From an uncultured Rhodospirillales bacterium (GTDB lineage Bacteria; Pseudomonadota; Alphaproteobacteria; Acetobacterales; Acetobacteraceae), in assembly GCA_903865895.1 (NCBI GenBank), contig CAIPLM010000014.1:34109-98108 (forward strand): a DNA stretch of 64,000 bases. The letters run 5' to 3'. Position 1 is the first letter of the stretch. Each line of letters begins with the position of its first letter. Both the position numbers and the translations under genes were made by a program. This document shows positions 34,301-42,611 of the stretch, one piece after another. A model generated the notes under the pieces. That model made no database searches. It worked only from the letters and a program-made list of their open reading frames with translations, and had not been told where the DNA came from.

Positions 34301-34490
34301 AATCATTGCCGGAAATGAGGGTGAACGCCGCGCCTTCGGCGACGCCGTCAGGGCTGTAGAACTGCCCCGAAATGGTATGTCTGTCGACACTCTCCCAAAT
34401 CTCGATCACCCGGCCGTCACTCAATGTGGCCATGGTTGCCACGTAGCCGGGGGTTGGGGTAGCCGGCGTCACCACGTAGGGCTGGATCAT
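31380..34490 (-). CDS. Large repeat protein with degenerate RTX-like beta-roll segments (1036 aa), probably secreted
   Basis: ATG 34490 is chosen because GGGAGG lies 7 nt upstream; a GTG at 34508 is possible. No Sec signal is present. Residues about 1-345 look like a beta-propeller of repeats with GGFIVSYG, GGNFAVAFE and GGFAVTYT. Residues about 350-620 hold two Ig-like choice-of-anchor D-type units (SIDFGIVHV, LDLGTFLIG). From about 625 to the end are degenerate RTX units (GSGDDRI, GGTGANTL, GRAGSDTL). The C-terminus HPDGVAGTTITYI suits type I secretion signals. No secretion genes are near. Role in adhesion or matrix is inferred. Confidence 0.7.
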   Translation of the reverse strand: MIQPYVVTPATPTPGYVATMATLSDGRVIEIWESVDRHTISGQFYSPDGVAEGAAFTLISGNDYFSNPAVAATGSGGFIVSYGASTADNSTYYAAAEVFDRSGSSAGSAFTEGTGFFGGVSFAVNQVTGQSALVAGSASSNLLVFGNINGTVGSTTSVHPVPSQLGGLQGAPFSASVVALAGGNFAVAFETTDRTPDLQHISTEEWVDLYHPDGSFVTSVILHLGADRMSSGSPRIAALQDGGFAVTYTVSTNVEINVFNADGSPHLAQSIVLNNAAGPQIAGLTNGLFAVEWQDTYSPAGVYQQVYNPDGTPYGLPYTVYAGFSQNAASGRVYALPNGEFTDIFVGDTTAGDRLQITYGTQPPALPLAVPQLAGSIDFGIVHVHDAAPGVTDAVTTSLAVTNANADPTSAKLAGGPGAISGAGFTASGDLGSGLASGQTSSLTYTLSTAQAGVFTGSAALALASRDPNFPDTPLPAGPVTLSGTVNNYAVVQIIPASGNWTSYVTPTGFPHTHTLDLGTFLIGAAAPGTHLVVSNAASGPADLLGGGFTVADSTGFANSGLGDVSGLIAGTIDSAPVITPQTAQGGTFVEEVTFHGTGSNASGFSQSLADETITITALVAYSLTTAADTIAAGNSDDLIITTADALTAGDRIDGSGGVNTLQLTGGGTFRIGGQRQFANIQIVTAQEGRPSYVPASGPPTVSTFQTVKLTSGIDITLNVLPAAPDPSNPLLPGIIVRGADDSSLINLASGNDIVYLGSSRETVIAHGGIDTFHVTAATIGATMDGGSGGARLVVTGGGTMVMGSNISNIASVVLAAGGAPYVFTANGIADLSISGSTSSDTITVGAPSQIVSAGSGDDRILTSAANAGARIDGGTGANTLEITTGGTVTLNPMTRNVTVVLDAATNLTLNGMQFLTAIGSGGQDVIRAGGNDQVLSGRAGSDTLDGRGFAVTFRDISAALSGDTIIGLLGSHGIDATDLDASTTHASWLQGAGQGLLSLTDAHGHGAAITLVGTFAANHFHTHPDGVAGTTITYI

Positions 34491-34535
34491 GTATTGACCT
34501 CCCGCCACGGGCAGATCACCAACGCGACAGAAGTA

Positions 34536-34565
34536 ATACTAGGGTATGGTAACGTTAATGGTCAA
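34536..34565 (-). promoter_or_regulatory. Sigma70-type promoter for the large repeat protein
   Basis: On the minus strand TTGACC (34560-34565) and TAGTAT (34536-34541) are 18 bp apart, in a locally AT-rich stretch. The start of transcription would be about 38 nt before ATG 34490. Confidence 0.5.
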
Positions 34566-34760
34566 TCTTGTGAACGATAATGCACGCGCCTGACGACCAG
34601 GCAGGGGAAGCCAGTGCTGTTCGACATGCGATGAAGCTAGCCCGCCCTTGGCTGGGAAGGGAAGATTGTTTCGGTGCCTCCGCTGGCCCCAAGCGCGATC
34701 GGTGCCGTTTGACGGGACCGTGCATGGGGCGGAATGGCTCGATGTTGACGCCGGCCCCAC

Positions 34761-34851
34761 CGTCATTGCGAGGCGCGGCCGAAGCAATCCAGGGGCGGGC
34801 ACGGTTCTGCACGGCGGCGTGATGGATTGCTTCGCTGCGCTCGCAATGACG
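34761..34851. repeat. REP-like imperfect palindrome
   Basis: The left arm starts CGTCATTGCGAG and ends GAAGCAATCCA (34761-34791). The right arm starts TGGATTGCTTCG and ends CTCGCAATGACG (34823-34851). The arms are inverted copies with small differences around the GC-rich middle, separated by 31 bp. This ATTGCGAG/GAAGCAATCC palindrome type is a known dispersed intergenic repeat in many proteobacteria; only one copy lies in this window. Confidence 0.75.
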
Positions 34852-34910
34852 GGGAGAGGTGGTGGGGTGCGGGGAGAGGTAGATAAATTTCTTTTGTTTG
34901 ATTTTTGTTC

Positions 34911-34940
34911 TTGACAATTTACCTCTTGAACGGCTAATCA
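34911..34940 (+). promoter_or_regulatory. Sigma70-type promoter for the gene at 34977
   Basis: TTGACA (34911-34916, perfect) and TAATCA (34935-34940) are 18 bp apart. The surrounding 60 bp are unusually AT-rich. The ATG at 34977 is about 30 nt from the likely start site. Confidence 0.5.
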
Positions 34941-34976
34941 AGGGCAAGTTTCAACCCCGGCCGAGGAGCCCCAGGT

Positions 34977-35375
34977 ATGTCGCCCGTTTCCGCACTCCTG
35001 CACATCCTGCTGCGTAGCCTCGTGCTGCGCGTGGTGGCGATGCTGTGCGGGGTGTTGGCGGTGCGGCAGGGGCGGATCGCGGCGCGGCTGGCGGGGATGG
35101 GGGCGGGGCATCGGCATCGTGCGCGGCTGGAGCGGGCGTTGGCGGAGATGGCGCGGGTGCGGGCGGCGCTGGCCGATCCGGAGTTTTGGGAGGACCCGCG
35201 GAGTGCGGGGATAGCGGCGACGGTGGCGCGCTGTGTGAATGATGCCGGGCGGCGGGCGATGGCGCGGATGTTGGGGCTGCTGTGGGCGCGCGGGCGGGGG
35301 ATGCGGGTGGTGGGTGGCGTGGCGCCGGTTGCGGTGCGGTTGGCCGGCCGATGTACAGGCGGACTGGTGGGGTGA
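34977..35375 (+). CDS. Small protein of unknown function with N-terminal membrane segment (132 aa)
   Basis: The protein starts MSPVSALLHILLRSLVLRVVAMLCGVLAVRQG, a hydrophobic segment likely to anchor it in the membrane. It continues as a basic, Arg/Ala-rich helical part: RARLERALAEMARVRAALADPEFWEDPRSAGIAATVARCVNDAGRRAMARMLGLLW. No family recognised. It is supported as a gene by a perfect -35 box upstream, GGAG before the ATG, and a stem-loop plus T-run downstream (35471-35530). High-GC DNA can give chance frames, so confidence is moderate. Confidence 0.45.
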   Translation: MSPVSALLHILLRSLVLRVVAMLCGVLAVRQGRIAARLAGMGAGHRHRARLERALAEMARVRAALADPEFWEDPRSAGIAATVARCVNDAGRRAMARMLGLLWARGRGMRVVGGVAPVAVRLAGRCTGGLVG

Positions 35376-35470
35376 GGGACCGGCCGGGCGCTTGGCGTGC
35401 GGGCGGCGATGGCGTTTGGGCGGAGGGCGGGTTGGGGCTTGGCGGCTGACGGTTGTGCGTCGGCGCTGCC

Positions 35471-35530
35471 CTCCCCCATTCTTGGTCTGCTTCGCAGCCC
35501 AAGCCCGCGAGGGCGGGAGGGGGGAGTTTT
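35471..35530 (+). terminator. Intrinsic-terminator-like stem-loop after the small gene
   Basis: The outer stem pairs CTCCCCC (35471-35477) with GGGGGAG (35520-35526), followed by TTTT (35527-35530). Inside is a hairpin, CTTGG with CCAAG (35481-35485 and 35499-35503). It is read as a terminator on the plus strand; on the minus strand it also lies just after the priA stop. Confidence 0.5.
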
Positions 35531-35535
35531 GCTGG

Positions 35536-37758
35536 CTACATGAAGCTGATGGGGTCGACGTCGACGTCGATTTTGACGCTGGCTTTGGCGGGGTTTTCGG
35601 CGAGCCAGGCGCGGAGCAGGGGTTGGACGGCGACGTCGCGGCGGGTTTTGAGGAGGAGGCGGCGGCGGTGGCGGCCGCGGAGGATGGCGAGCGGCGCGGG
35701 GGCGGGGCCGAGGACGACGATGCCGTCGCCGTGGGGGGCGGTGCGGCCGAGGTCGCGGGCGGCGATATCGGCGGCTTCGGCGCTGTCGGCGGAGACCACG
35801 ATGGCGGCGAGGCGGCCGTAGGGGGGCCAGTTGCCGGGGCGGCGTTGGGCGGCTTCGCGGGCCATGAAGGTGCGGAGGTCACCATCGAGGAGCGCCTGCA
35901 TGACGGGGTGTTCGGGGGAGAAGGTTTGCAGCTTCACCTTGCCCGGCGCCTCGGCGCGGCCGGCGCGGCCGGAGACCTGGTGGAGGAGTTGCACCGTGCG
36001 TTCGGCGGCGCGGAGATCGCCGCCGGCGAGGCCGAGATCGGCATCGACCACGCCGACCAGGGTGAGATGGGGGAAGTGCCAGCCCTTGGCGACGATCTGG
36101 GTGCCGATGATGAGATCGACCTCGCGGGCCTCGATGCTGCGGGCGGCCTCGGCGGCGGCGTGGGGGCCGGCGATGGTGTCGGACGCCATTACCAGGATGC
36201 GCGCCTCGGGGAAGCGGCGGCGGGCTTCCTCAGTGATGCGCTCGATGCCCGGGCCGATGGCGGTGAGGCTCTGCTCGGCGGCGCATTGCGGGCAGGCGGT
36301 GGGGATGGGGGCGGTGTGGCCGCAATGGTGGCATTGCAGTTCGCGCCGGGCGCGGTGTTCGACCAGCCAGGCCGTGCAATTGGGGCACTGCATGCGGTGG
36401 CCGCAGGCGCGGCAGAGGGTGAGGGGGGCGTAGCCGCGGCGGTTGAGAAAGAGCATGGCCTGTTCGCCGCGTTCGAGCGTGGCGGTGATCTCGGCCACCA
36501 AGGGGGGGGAGAGGAAGCTGCCGCGCTCGGGCGGATGGTCCCGCAGGTCGATCAGGCCGATCTCGGGGAGGGCGGCGCCGCCGTGGCGATCGGGGAGGTG
36601 GAGATAGGCGAAGCGGCCGGCCTCGACATTGGCCACCGTCTCCAGGCTCGGCGTGGCGGAGACCAGCACGGCGGGGGCGGCGCAGAGGCGGGCGCGGACG
36701 ATCGCCATGTCCCGCGCGTGGTAGATGATGCCTTCCTCCTGCTTGAAGGCGGTCTCGTGCTCCTCGTCGATCACCACGAGGCCGAGATCGGGGAAGGGGA
36801 GGAAGAGGGCCGAGCGGGCGCCGACGACGACCTGGGCGGTGCCGGCGGCGACTTCGCGCCAGGTGAGGCGGCGGGTGCGGGAGGGGAGGTCGGAGTGCCA
36901 GACGGCCGGCGCCACGCCGAAGCGGCGGGTGAAGCGGGCGAGCCATTGGGAGGAGAGGGCGATTTCCGGCAGCAGAACCAAAGCTTGGCGGCCGGCGCGC
37001 AGGCAGGCGGCGATGGCTTCGAGATAGACCTCGGTTTTGCCGGAGCCGGTGACGCCTTCGAGCAGGGTGACGGAGAAGGCGCGGGCGGCGACGGAGTCGC
37101 GCAGGCGGGCGGCGGCGGCTTCCTGATCGGGCGAGAGGGTGGGGCCGGGATGGGCGGGGTCGGGCGTCGGGAAGGGGGGCGCGATGGTGAGGGCGGCGGG
37201 TTCCAGCACGCCGGCGTCGGCGAGGCCGCGGATGACGGCGGCGGTGGCGTCGGACCGACGGGCGAGCTCGGCGGAGGTGACGGTTTCGCCGGGGGAGAGG
37301 GCGGCGATCACCCGTTTGCGGGCGTCGGTGAGGCGGATCTCGGGCGGGGTTTCGGCGAGGCGCCAGCCGGCTTGGATGGGCTCGGGGCGGAAGGCGTTGG
37401 TGCGGAGTGCCATGGTGAGCACCTCGCCCGGGGGGGTGAGCGTGTAGGCGGCGATCCAGTCGACCAGCTTGCGGATGTCTTCGCGCATGGGGGGGGCGTC
37501 GAGGACGGAGATCAAGGCGCGCAGGCGGTTGTCGCCCACGCTGCCGTCGGCCTCGCCGTCCCAGACCACGCCGATTTCCTCGCGGCGATTGAGCGGGACG
37601 AGCACGATGTCACCGGGTTGCGGGTCGAGCTCGCGGGGCACCCGGTAGTCGAAGGGGCCGGCGAAGGGGTAGGGCAGCAGCACGGGCACCCGCCGGCCGC
37701 GCGTGGGGGCGCCCAGCAGATCGGTGTCGTCCTCCGGCTTCCTGTTCATGCCACGCAT
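35536..37758 (-). CDS. priA: Primosomal protein N' (PriA helicase)
   Basis: Encodes 740 residues. The N-terminal DNA-binding domain starts [21 protein letters not shown]. Helicase motifs are [25 protein letters not shown] (Walker A), [16 protein letters not shown] (DEEH Walker B) and [12 protein letters not shown]. Two zinc-binding knots lie in [20 protein letters not shown] and [19 protein letters not shown]. It reloads the replisome at stalled forks. ATG 37758 or 37749 (MNRKPEDD) could start it; neither has a strong ribosome site. It is divergent from the transaldolase gene. Confidence 0.95.
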   Translation of the reverse strand: MRGMNRKPEDDTDLLGAPTRGRRVPVLLPYPFAGPFDYRVPRELDPQPGDIVLVPLNRREEIGVVWDGEADGSVGDNRLRALISVLDAPPMREDIRKLVDWIAAYTLTPPGEVLTMALRTNAFRPEPIQAGWRLAETPPEIRLTDARKRVIAALSPGETVTSAELARRSDATAAVIRGLADAGVLEPAALTIAPPFPTPDPAHPGPTLSPDQEAAAARLRDSVAARAFSVTLLEGVTGSGKTEVYLEAIAACLRAGRQALVLLPEIALSSQWLARFTRRFGVAPAVWHSDLPSRTRRLTWREVAAGTAQVVVGARSALFLPFPDLGLVVIDEEHETAFKQEEGIIYHARDMAIVRARLCAAPAVLVSATPSLETVANVEAGRFAYLHLPDRHGGAALPEIGLIDLRDHPPERGSFLSPPLVAEITATLERGEQAMLFLNRRGYAPLTLCRACGHRMQCPNCTAWLVEHRARRELQCHHCGHTAPIPTACPQCAAEQSLTAIGPGIERITEEARRRFPEARILVMASDTIAGPHAAAEAARSIEAREVDLIIGTQIVAKGWHFPHLTLVGVVDADLGLAGGDLRAAERTVQLLHQVSGRAGRAEAPGKVKLQTFSPEHPVMQALLDGDLRTFMAREAAQRRPGNWPPYGRLAAIVVSADSAEAADIAARDLGRTAPHGDGIVVLGPAPAPLAILRGRHRRRLLLKTRRDVAVQPLLRAWLAENPAKASVKIDVDVDPISFM

Positions 37759-37820
37759 CCTGTATGGTCTGCCCGAACTCGCGACCCAGCGACAGACCCA
37801 ACCTCAGACGGACACGCCCT

Positions 37821-38477
37821 ATGAAATTCTTTGTCGACACCGCCGATACCGCGGAAATCAAATCCCTCGCCGCTTCGGGCCTGCTCGACGGGGTGACGAC
37901 CAACCCCAGCCTGGTGGCGAAATCCGGCCGCAACTTCATCGAGGTGATCCGCGAGATCTGCGGCATCGTCGAGGGCCCGGTGAGCGCCGAGGTGGCCGCG
38001 CTGGATTATGAGGGGATGATGCGCGAGGCCGCGGTGCTGAAGGCGATCGCCTCCAACGTCACCATCAAGCTGCCGCTGACGCCGGACGGGCTGCGCGCCT
38101 GCAAGACGCTGTCGGGCGAGGGGGTGATGACCAACGTGACGCTGTGCTTCTCCGCCGTGCAGGCGCTGCTGGCGGCCAAGGCGGGGGCGACGTTCGTGAG
38201 CCCCTTCATCGGCCGGCTCGACGATATCGGGCAGGACGGGTTGAGCCTGATCGGTGATATCATGACGATCTATGGCAACTACCCGTCGCTGCGCACCGAG
38301 GTGCTGGCGGCCAGCGTGCGCCATCCCGTGCATCTGCTGGAAGTCGCCAAGATGGGCGCCCATGTGGCGACCCTGCCGCCCAACGTGTTGCGGATGCTGT
38401 ATAATCACCCGCTGACCGACAAGGGGCTCGAGGGCTTCCTGGCCGACTGGAAGAAGTCCGGCCAAACGATAGCCTGA
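37821..38477 (+). CDS. tal: Transaldolase, small TalC / fructose-6-phosphate aldolase type
   Basis: Encodes 218 residues, the short form. [16 protein letters not shown] matches the start of this subfamily; [15 protein letters not shown] and [18 protein letters not shown] contain the Schiff-base lysine (K in IKLP). [18 protein letters not shown] and [31 protein letters not shown] follow. It interconverts sugar phosphates in the non-oxidative pentose phosphate pathway. The start at 37821 is set by homology. xerC starts 4 bp after its stop. Confidence 0.93.
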   Translation: MKFFVDTADTAEIKSLAASGLLDGVTTNPSLVAKSGRNFIEVIREICGIVEGPVSAEVAALDYEGMMREAAVLKAIASNVTIKLPLTPDGLRACKTLSGEGVMTNVTLCFSAVQALLAAKAGATFVSPFIGRLDDIGQDGLSLIGDIMTIYGNYPSLRTEVLAASVRHPVHLLEVAKMGAHVATLPPNVLRMLYNHPLTDKGLEGFLADWKKSGQTIA

Positions 38478-38481
38478 CTCC

Positions 38482-39387
38482 GTGCTGGCCGAGGAAGCAC
38501 GCCAAAAATTCCTGGCCTGGCTCGCCCATGAGCGGCGGGCCTCGCCGCTGACGGTGGAAGCCTATGGGCGCGATACCGCCGGCTTCCTCGGCTTCCTCAC
38601 CGGCCATCTCGGCGCTGAGCCCGATCTGGCGGCGTTGGCGGGATTGCGCGCCGCCGATCTGCGGGCGTGGCTGGCGCGCGAGGCGCGGGAGGGTAAGGGG
38701 AACGCCACCCGCAGCCGCCACCTCTCGGCGGTGCGCAGCTTCTTCCGCTGGGCGGCACGACATCACGGCCTCTCCAATCCGCAGGTGAAGCTGCTCGCCG
38801 CACCCCGTGCGAAGAAGCCGCTGCCCAAGGCGCTCACCGTCGCCGAGGCCCGTGAGGTGACTGACGATATCGCGGAGATGACCGACACCTCCGCCGCCCA
38901 GGCGCGCGATATTGCGCTGTTCGCCCTGCTCTACGGCAGCGGGTTGCGCATCGCCGAGGCGCTGGCGCTCAACGTGGGGGACGTGCCGAAGGGCGAGGGG
39001 GCGCTGAGGGTGACGGGCAAAGGGTCCAAGCAGCGCCTGGTGCCGGTGCTGCCGGCGGTGCGACGGGCGCTGGCCGAGCTGCTGAAGCTGCATCCCGATC
39101 ATGCCCCCGGCGCCCCGCTGTTCCTGGGCATCCGCGGCGAGCGGCTCAATCCCGGGGTCGCCCAGCGCACGCTGCGCAATTTCCGCCGCCTGCACGGGCT
39201 GCCGGAACACGCGACGCCGCACGCGCTGCGCCACTCCTTTGCCACCCATCTGCTCGCCGGCGGGGCCGATCTGCGTTCCATCCAGGACCTGCTCGGCCAC
39301 GCCAGCCTCTCCACCACCCAACGCTACACCGCCGTCGACACCGCCCAGCTGATGGATGTCTGGCAGCGCACGCACCCCAGAGGATAA
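38482..39387 (+). CDS. xerC: Tyrosine recombinase XerC
   Basis: Encodes 301 residues from GTG 38482. The N-terminal SAM-like core-binding domain spans about 1-95. The catalytic domain has all expected residues: R156 (GSGLRIAEAL), K180 (TGKGSKQRL), H247 and R250 (HALRHSFATHLLAGGADLRSIQDLLGH), H273 and Y282 (QRYTAVD). It resolves chromosome dimers at dif with XerD. Placement after tal and opposite priA is typical of chromosomal XerC rather than a phage integrase. No dif site was recognised in the window. Confidence 0.93.
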   Translation: MLAEEARQKFLAWLAHERRASPLTVEAYGRDTAGFLGFLTGHLGAEPDLAALAGLRAADLRAWLAREAREGKGNATRSRHLSAVRSFFRWAARHHGLSNPQVKLLAAPRAKKPLPKALTVAEAREVTDDIAEMTDTSAAQARDIALFALLYGSGLRIAEALALNVGDVPKGEGALRVTGKGSKQRLVPVLPAVRRALAELLKLHPDHAPGAPLFLGIRGERLNPGVAQRTLRNFRRLHGLPEHATPHALRHSFATHLLAGGADLRSIQDLLGHASLSTTQRYTAVDTAQLMDVWQRTHPRG

Positions 39388-39392
39388 CCCCG

Positions 39393-41255
39393 ATGACGCT
39401 GCCCGCTGATCTGCTGCTGAACGCCGAAGACGAAGTGCTGATCCGCCAGAACCTGGTGCTGGTCGCGCTCGGCAAGCGCCCGGCCGACAAGGCGTTGCGC
39501 GTCGGAAGGTTGTTCGACGTGCATACCCGAATTTGGCGCGAGGACCAGGAGATCATCATCGCCGGCCGCCGCATCGCCTATGTCGGCCCGGCCGGCTCCT
39601 ACCCCGGTGAGGTCGCCGAGCGGTTCCATGAGCCCGACCTCGCGGCGGTGCCGGGGTTCGGCGAGGTGCATAAGCACATCGAAAGCTCCCACCTCACCCC
39701 GGAATGGGAGGCCGCCCTGGTGATGCCGCGTGGCAATACTTGGACCTGCGAGGCGAGCCACGAATTCTCCAACGTCAACGGCCCGAAGAACCTGGAGTTC
39801 TGGCTGGAGGCCCGCAAGCAGGGCTCGCCGTTGAAAATCTTCCCGCTCCCCGGCTCCGCGGTGCCGCCCACCGCCTATGAATGGGGCGGCGGCTGGTTCG
39901 GCTATGAGGAGCAGCGGGATTTCCTCGCCACCAGCCCGATGGTGCCCGGCCTCGATGAGGTGATGGATTGGCCGGCGGTGTGGAACCCCGAAAGCCCCTC
40001 CTACAACCGCCTGTGGGGCATGATCCGCGCCACCTTCGAGCGACGCGCGGTGGTGGAGGGCCATGGCGCCGGGCTGCGCGACATCCCCACCATCAACGGC
40101 TTCGCCGCCGCCGGCCTCGCCTCCGACCATGAGGCCTGGACGCCCGACGAGGTGTGGGAAAAGCTCGCCCGCGGGATTTTCATGGAGCTGCGGCCCTATT
40201 CCATGCACGAGATCATTCCCTTCCTGCTGGCCAAGGGCCTGCCGGACTGGTCGCAGATCGCCTTCACCACCGATGACCGCTCGGCCTCCGACACGGTGAA
40301 GCTCGGCGCGTCGGACTACAACGCCCGCACCGCGATCAGCCACGGCCTGTCGCCCGAGATCGCCATCCAGTGCATCACCATCAACCCCGCCCGCCATATG
40401 CGGCTGACCCAATGGGTCGGCAGCCTTGCCCCCGGCCGCTTCGCCGACGTGGTGCTGCTGTCCGATGTCGCGAAGCTGGAGATCGCCAAGGTCTGGGCCG
40501 ATGGCAGCCAGGTCTCCGAGGGCACCACTTTCTCCGGCCATGTGCCGAAGATCGACTGGCCGGACTGGGCACGCCAGACCGTCAACATCCAGCGCACCGT
40601 CATTGCGTCCGATTTCGCGATTGAGGCGGAATACGGCCGCAACTCCATGTATGCCGCCGTGCTCCGGCCGTTCCACTGGACCGACGGGTTCATCACCATG
40701 GACCTGCCGGTGGAGAACGGCGAGGTGCAGCGCGATCCCGAGCGCAACCTCACCAAATTCGCCATCGTCGATCGCTTCTCAGGCGAGGCGCAGATCTCGA
40801 AAATGTTCTGGCTCGGCTGCGGCCCCCGCACGCCCGATACCGCGCTCGGCTGCTCGGTGATGCACGACAAGCACAATATCTGGATCTGTGGCTCGTCGGA
40901 CGAAGCGATGGCCCTGGTCGCCAATACGCTCAAGGAGATGCAGGGCGGCTGGTGCCTGGTGCGCGAGGGCAAGGTGGTCGCCCGCGTCCATTACGAAATC
41001 GGCGGCTTGATGACGTGCCGGCCGCATGACGAGCTGGACGAGGAAATGCAGCACCTCTACGCCGAGGGCGCCAAAGTCGATTGGATGTACGAACCGACTT
41101 TCCATCCTCGCTGGTTTCCGGGCTTCCCGGAACGGCTGATCTTTGCCACGCTCACCTGCGCGCCGTGGCAATGGGTGCTGGTGGCTCCCTGCGAGCAGGC
41201 GCCGAACGGGTTCGTGAATGTGCAGACCGGGGAGACGCATCCGGTCGTCTGGTAG
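39393..41255 (+). CDS. ade: Adenine deaminase family amidohydrolase
   Basis: Encodes 620 residues. The N-terminal beta-sandwich is followed by VPGFGEVHKHIESSHLTP, where the H-x-H metal pair is kept but the usual I-D before it is G-E. EASHEFSNVNG (HE), FTTDDRSASD and RLTQWVGSLAPGRFADVVLLSD follow. The adenine deaminase C-terminal domain has VMHDKHNIWICG and EIGGLMT. It converts adenine to hypoxanthine. It lies 5 bp after xerC and 10 bp before a purine permease, consistent with purine salvage. The altered metal loop leaves exact substrate open. Confidence 0.85.
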   Translation: MTLPADLLLNAEDEVLIRQNLVLVALGKRPADKALRVGRLFDVHTRIWREDQEIIIAGRRIAYVGPAGSYPGEVAERFHEPDLAAVPGFGEVHKHIESSHLTPEWEAALVMPRGNTWTCEASHEFSNVNGPKNLEFWLEARKQGSPLKIFPLPGSAVPPTAYEWGGGWFGYEEQRDFLATSPMVPGLDEVMDWPAVWNPESPSYNRLWGMIRATFERRAVVEGHGAGLRDIPTINGFAAAGLASDHEAWTPDEVWEKLARGIFMELRPYSMHEIIPFLLAKGLPDWSQIAFTTDDRSASDTVKLGASDYNARTAISHGLSPEIAIQCITINPARHMRLTQWVGSLAPGRFADVVLLSDVAKLEIAKVWADGSQVSEGTTFSGHVPKIDWPDWARQTVNIQRTVIASDFAIEAEYGRNSMYAAVLRPFHWTDGFITMDLPVENGEVQRDPERNLTKFAIVDRFSGEAQISKMFWLGCGPRTPDTALGCSVMHDKHNIWICGSSDEAMALVANTLKEMQGGWCLVREGKVVARVHYEIGGLMTCRPHDELDEEMQHLYAEGAKVDWMYEPTFHPRWFPGFPERLIFATLTCAPWQWVLVAPCEQAPNGFVNVQTGETHPVVW

Positions 41256-41265
41256 GAGAGCGGCG

Positions 41266-42600
41266 ATGGGCGGGATTGCGGGCTACTTCAAATACAACGA
41301 GCGCGGCTCGTCCTTCCGCCAGGAGGTGATCGCCGGGGCGACCACCTTCGCGGCGATGGCCTATATCATCGCGGTGAACCCCGCGATCATGTCCCAGGCA
41401 GGAATGGACCGCGGCGAACTGGTGATCGCGACCGCCATCGCGGCGATTTTCGGCTCGGTGCTGATGGGGCTCTCGGCCAATCTGCCGCTGGCGGTGGCAC
41501 CCGCGATGGGCTCCAACGTGATCTTCACCTTCGTGGTGGTGAAGCAGATGGGGGTGCCCTGGCAGGGGGCGCTGGCCATGGTGTGTTTCACCGGCTTCGT
41601 CTTCCTGGCGCTGAGCCTGTCGAAGCTGCGCGAGAAAGTCGCCCGGGATGTTCCGGAGGTGCTGAAGATCGGCATTCAGGCCGGCGTCGGCACGCTGATC
41701 GTCTTCATCGGCCTGCGCGGCGCCGGCTTCGTCGTCGCCAACCCGAGCACCTATATCTCGATGGGCTCGCTGAATAATCCCGCGATGCTGCTCACCATGG
41801 CCGGGCTGCTGCTGACCCCGGTGCTGGTGATCCGCGGCGTGCCGGGGGCGCTCATCATCTCGATCGCAGCGCTCACCATCGCCGGTTTCTTCATCCCCGG
41901 CGCCGGCGGCAAGATGGTAACCACCATGCCCAGCTCGGTGTTCGCGATGCCGAAATGGCCGACCGGCACGTTCATGGCGATGGATTTCGGCTGGCTGTTC
42001 AGCCATTTCATCATCGCCCTGCCGATCCTGTTCTACTTCGTCTGCGCCGAGTTCTTCTCCACGCTGGGCACCCTGATCGGCGTCACCGGGGCGGCCAATC
42101 TGCGCCAGAAGGATGGCTCGATCCCCAACGCCACCGCCGCCTTCGCCACCGACGCCGCGGCCTCCATCGTCGGCCCGGCCTTCGGCACCTCGGTGGTGAC
42201 GGCCTATATCGAGAGCGTCACCGGCGTGCAGGCGGGCGGCCGCACCGGCCTCACCTCGCTGACGGTGGCGGCGCTGTTCGCGGTCTCGCTGTTCCTGTGG
42301 CCGGTCTTCGTCATCGTGCCGCCCCAGGCGACCGCGCCGGCGCTGGTGCTGGTCGGTATCCTGATGATGCAGGGGCTGGCCCGGATCGATTTCGCCAGCC
42401 TGGAGAATGCCATCCCGATCGTGATGACGCTGCTGGTCACGGTGCTGACCAACAACCTCATCAACGGCATGGCGATGGGCACGTTCAGCTTCATCCTGCT
42501 GGCCCTCGCCCTCGGCAAGGCCCGCGAGATCACCGGCGTGGTGTGGGGCCTCGGCGTGGTGTTCGTGGCGTTCTTCGTGGTGACGACGAAGCTGATGTGA
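41266..42600 (+). CDS. NCS2-family purine permease (AzgA/AdeP type)
   Basis: Encodes 444 residues from ATG 41266. AzgA-group features are YFKYNERGSSFRQEVIAGATTFAAMAYIIAVNPAIMSQAGMD, the PAMGSNVIFTF segment and FCTxxG-like ESVTGVQAGGRTGLTSLTVAALF. About 12-14 membrane segments. It takes up purine bases with protons. It is paired with the adenine deaminase gene, so adenine or hypoxanthine is the likely cargo. Confidence 0.93.
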   Translation: MGGIAGYFKYNERGSSFRQEVIAGATTFAAMAYIIAVNPAIMSQAGMDRGELVIATAIAAIFGSVLMGLSANLPLAVAPAMGSNVIFTFVVVKQMGVPWQGALAMVCFTGFVFLALSLSKLREKVARDVPEVLKIGIQAGVGTLIVFIGLRGAGFVVANPSTYISMGSLNNPAMLLTMAGLLLTPVLVIRGVPGALIISIAALTIAGFFIPGAGGKMVTTMPSSVFAMPKWPTGTFMAMDFGWLFSHFIIALPILFYFVCAEFFSTLGTLIGVTGAANLRQKDGSIPNATAAFATDAAASIVGPAFGTSVVTAYIESVTGVQAGGRTGLTSLTVAALFAVSLFLWPVFVIVPPQATAPALVLVGILMMQGLARIDFASLENAIPIVMTLLVTVLTNNLINGMAMGTFSFILLALALGKAREITGVVWGLGVVFVAFFVVTTKLM

Positions 42601-42611
42601 GGGCGGTACGC

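Larger units (their letters stand above)
34491..34976. other. Divergent intergenic region with promoters and a REP-like palindrome
   Basis: This 486-bp region separates the large repeat protein gene and the small gene at 34977. It holds a minus-strand promoter (34536-34565), a two-armed palindrome (34761-34851) and a plus-strand promoter (34911-34940). The rest (about 34570-34760) shows no gene I can support. Confidence 0.5.

Noticed and set aside
35239..37824. An open frame of 861 codons on the plus strand, opposite priA
   Set aside because: It is antisense to a certain gene, is Gly/Ala/Asp-repetitive and is explained by codon bias in GC-rich DNA. The same holds for long frames opposite the RNA helicase (49875-51773) and the rhodanese gene (61353-63065).
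38482..39387. Phage or integron integrase marking a genomic island
   Set aside because: The tyrosine recombinase has XerC features and the usual priA/tal neighbourhood; no attachment repeats or tRNA were seen.
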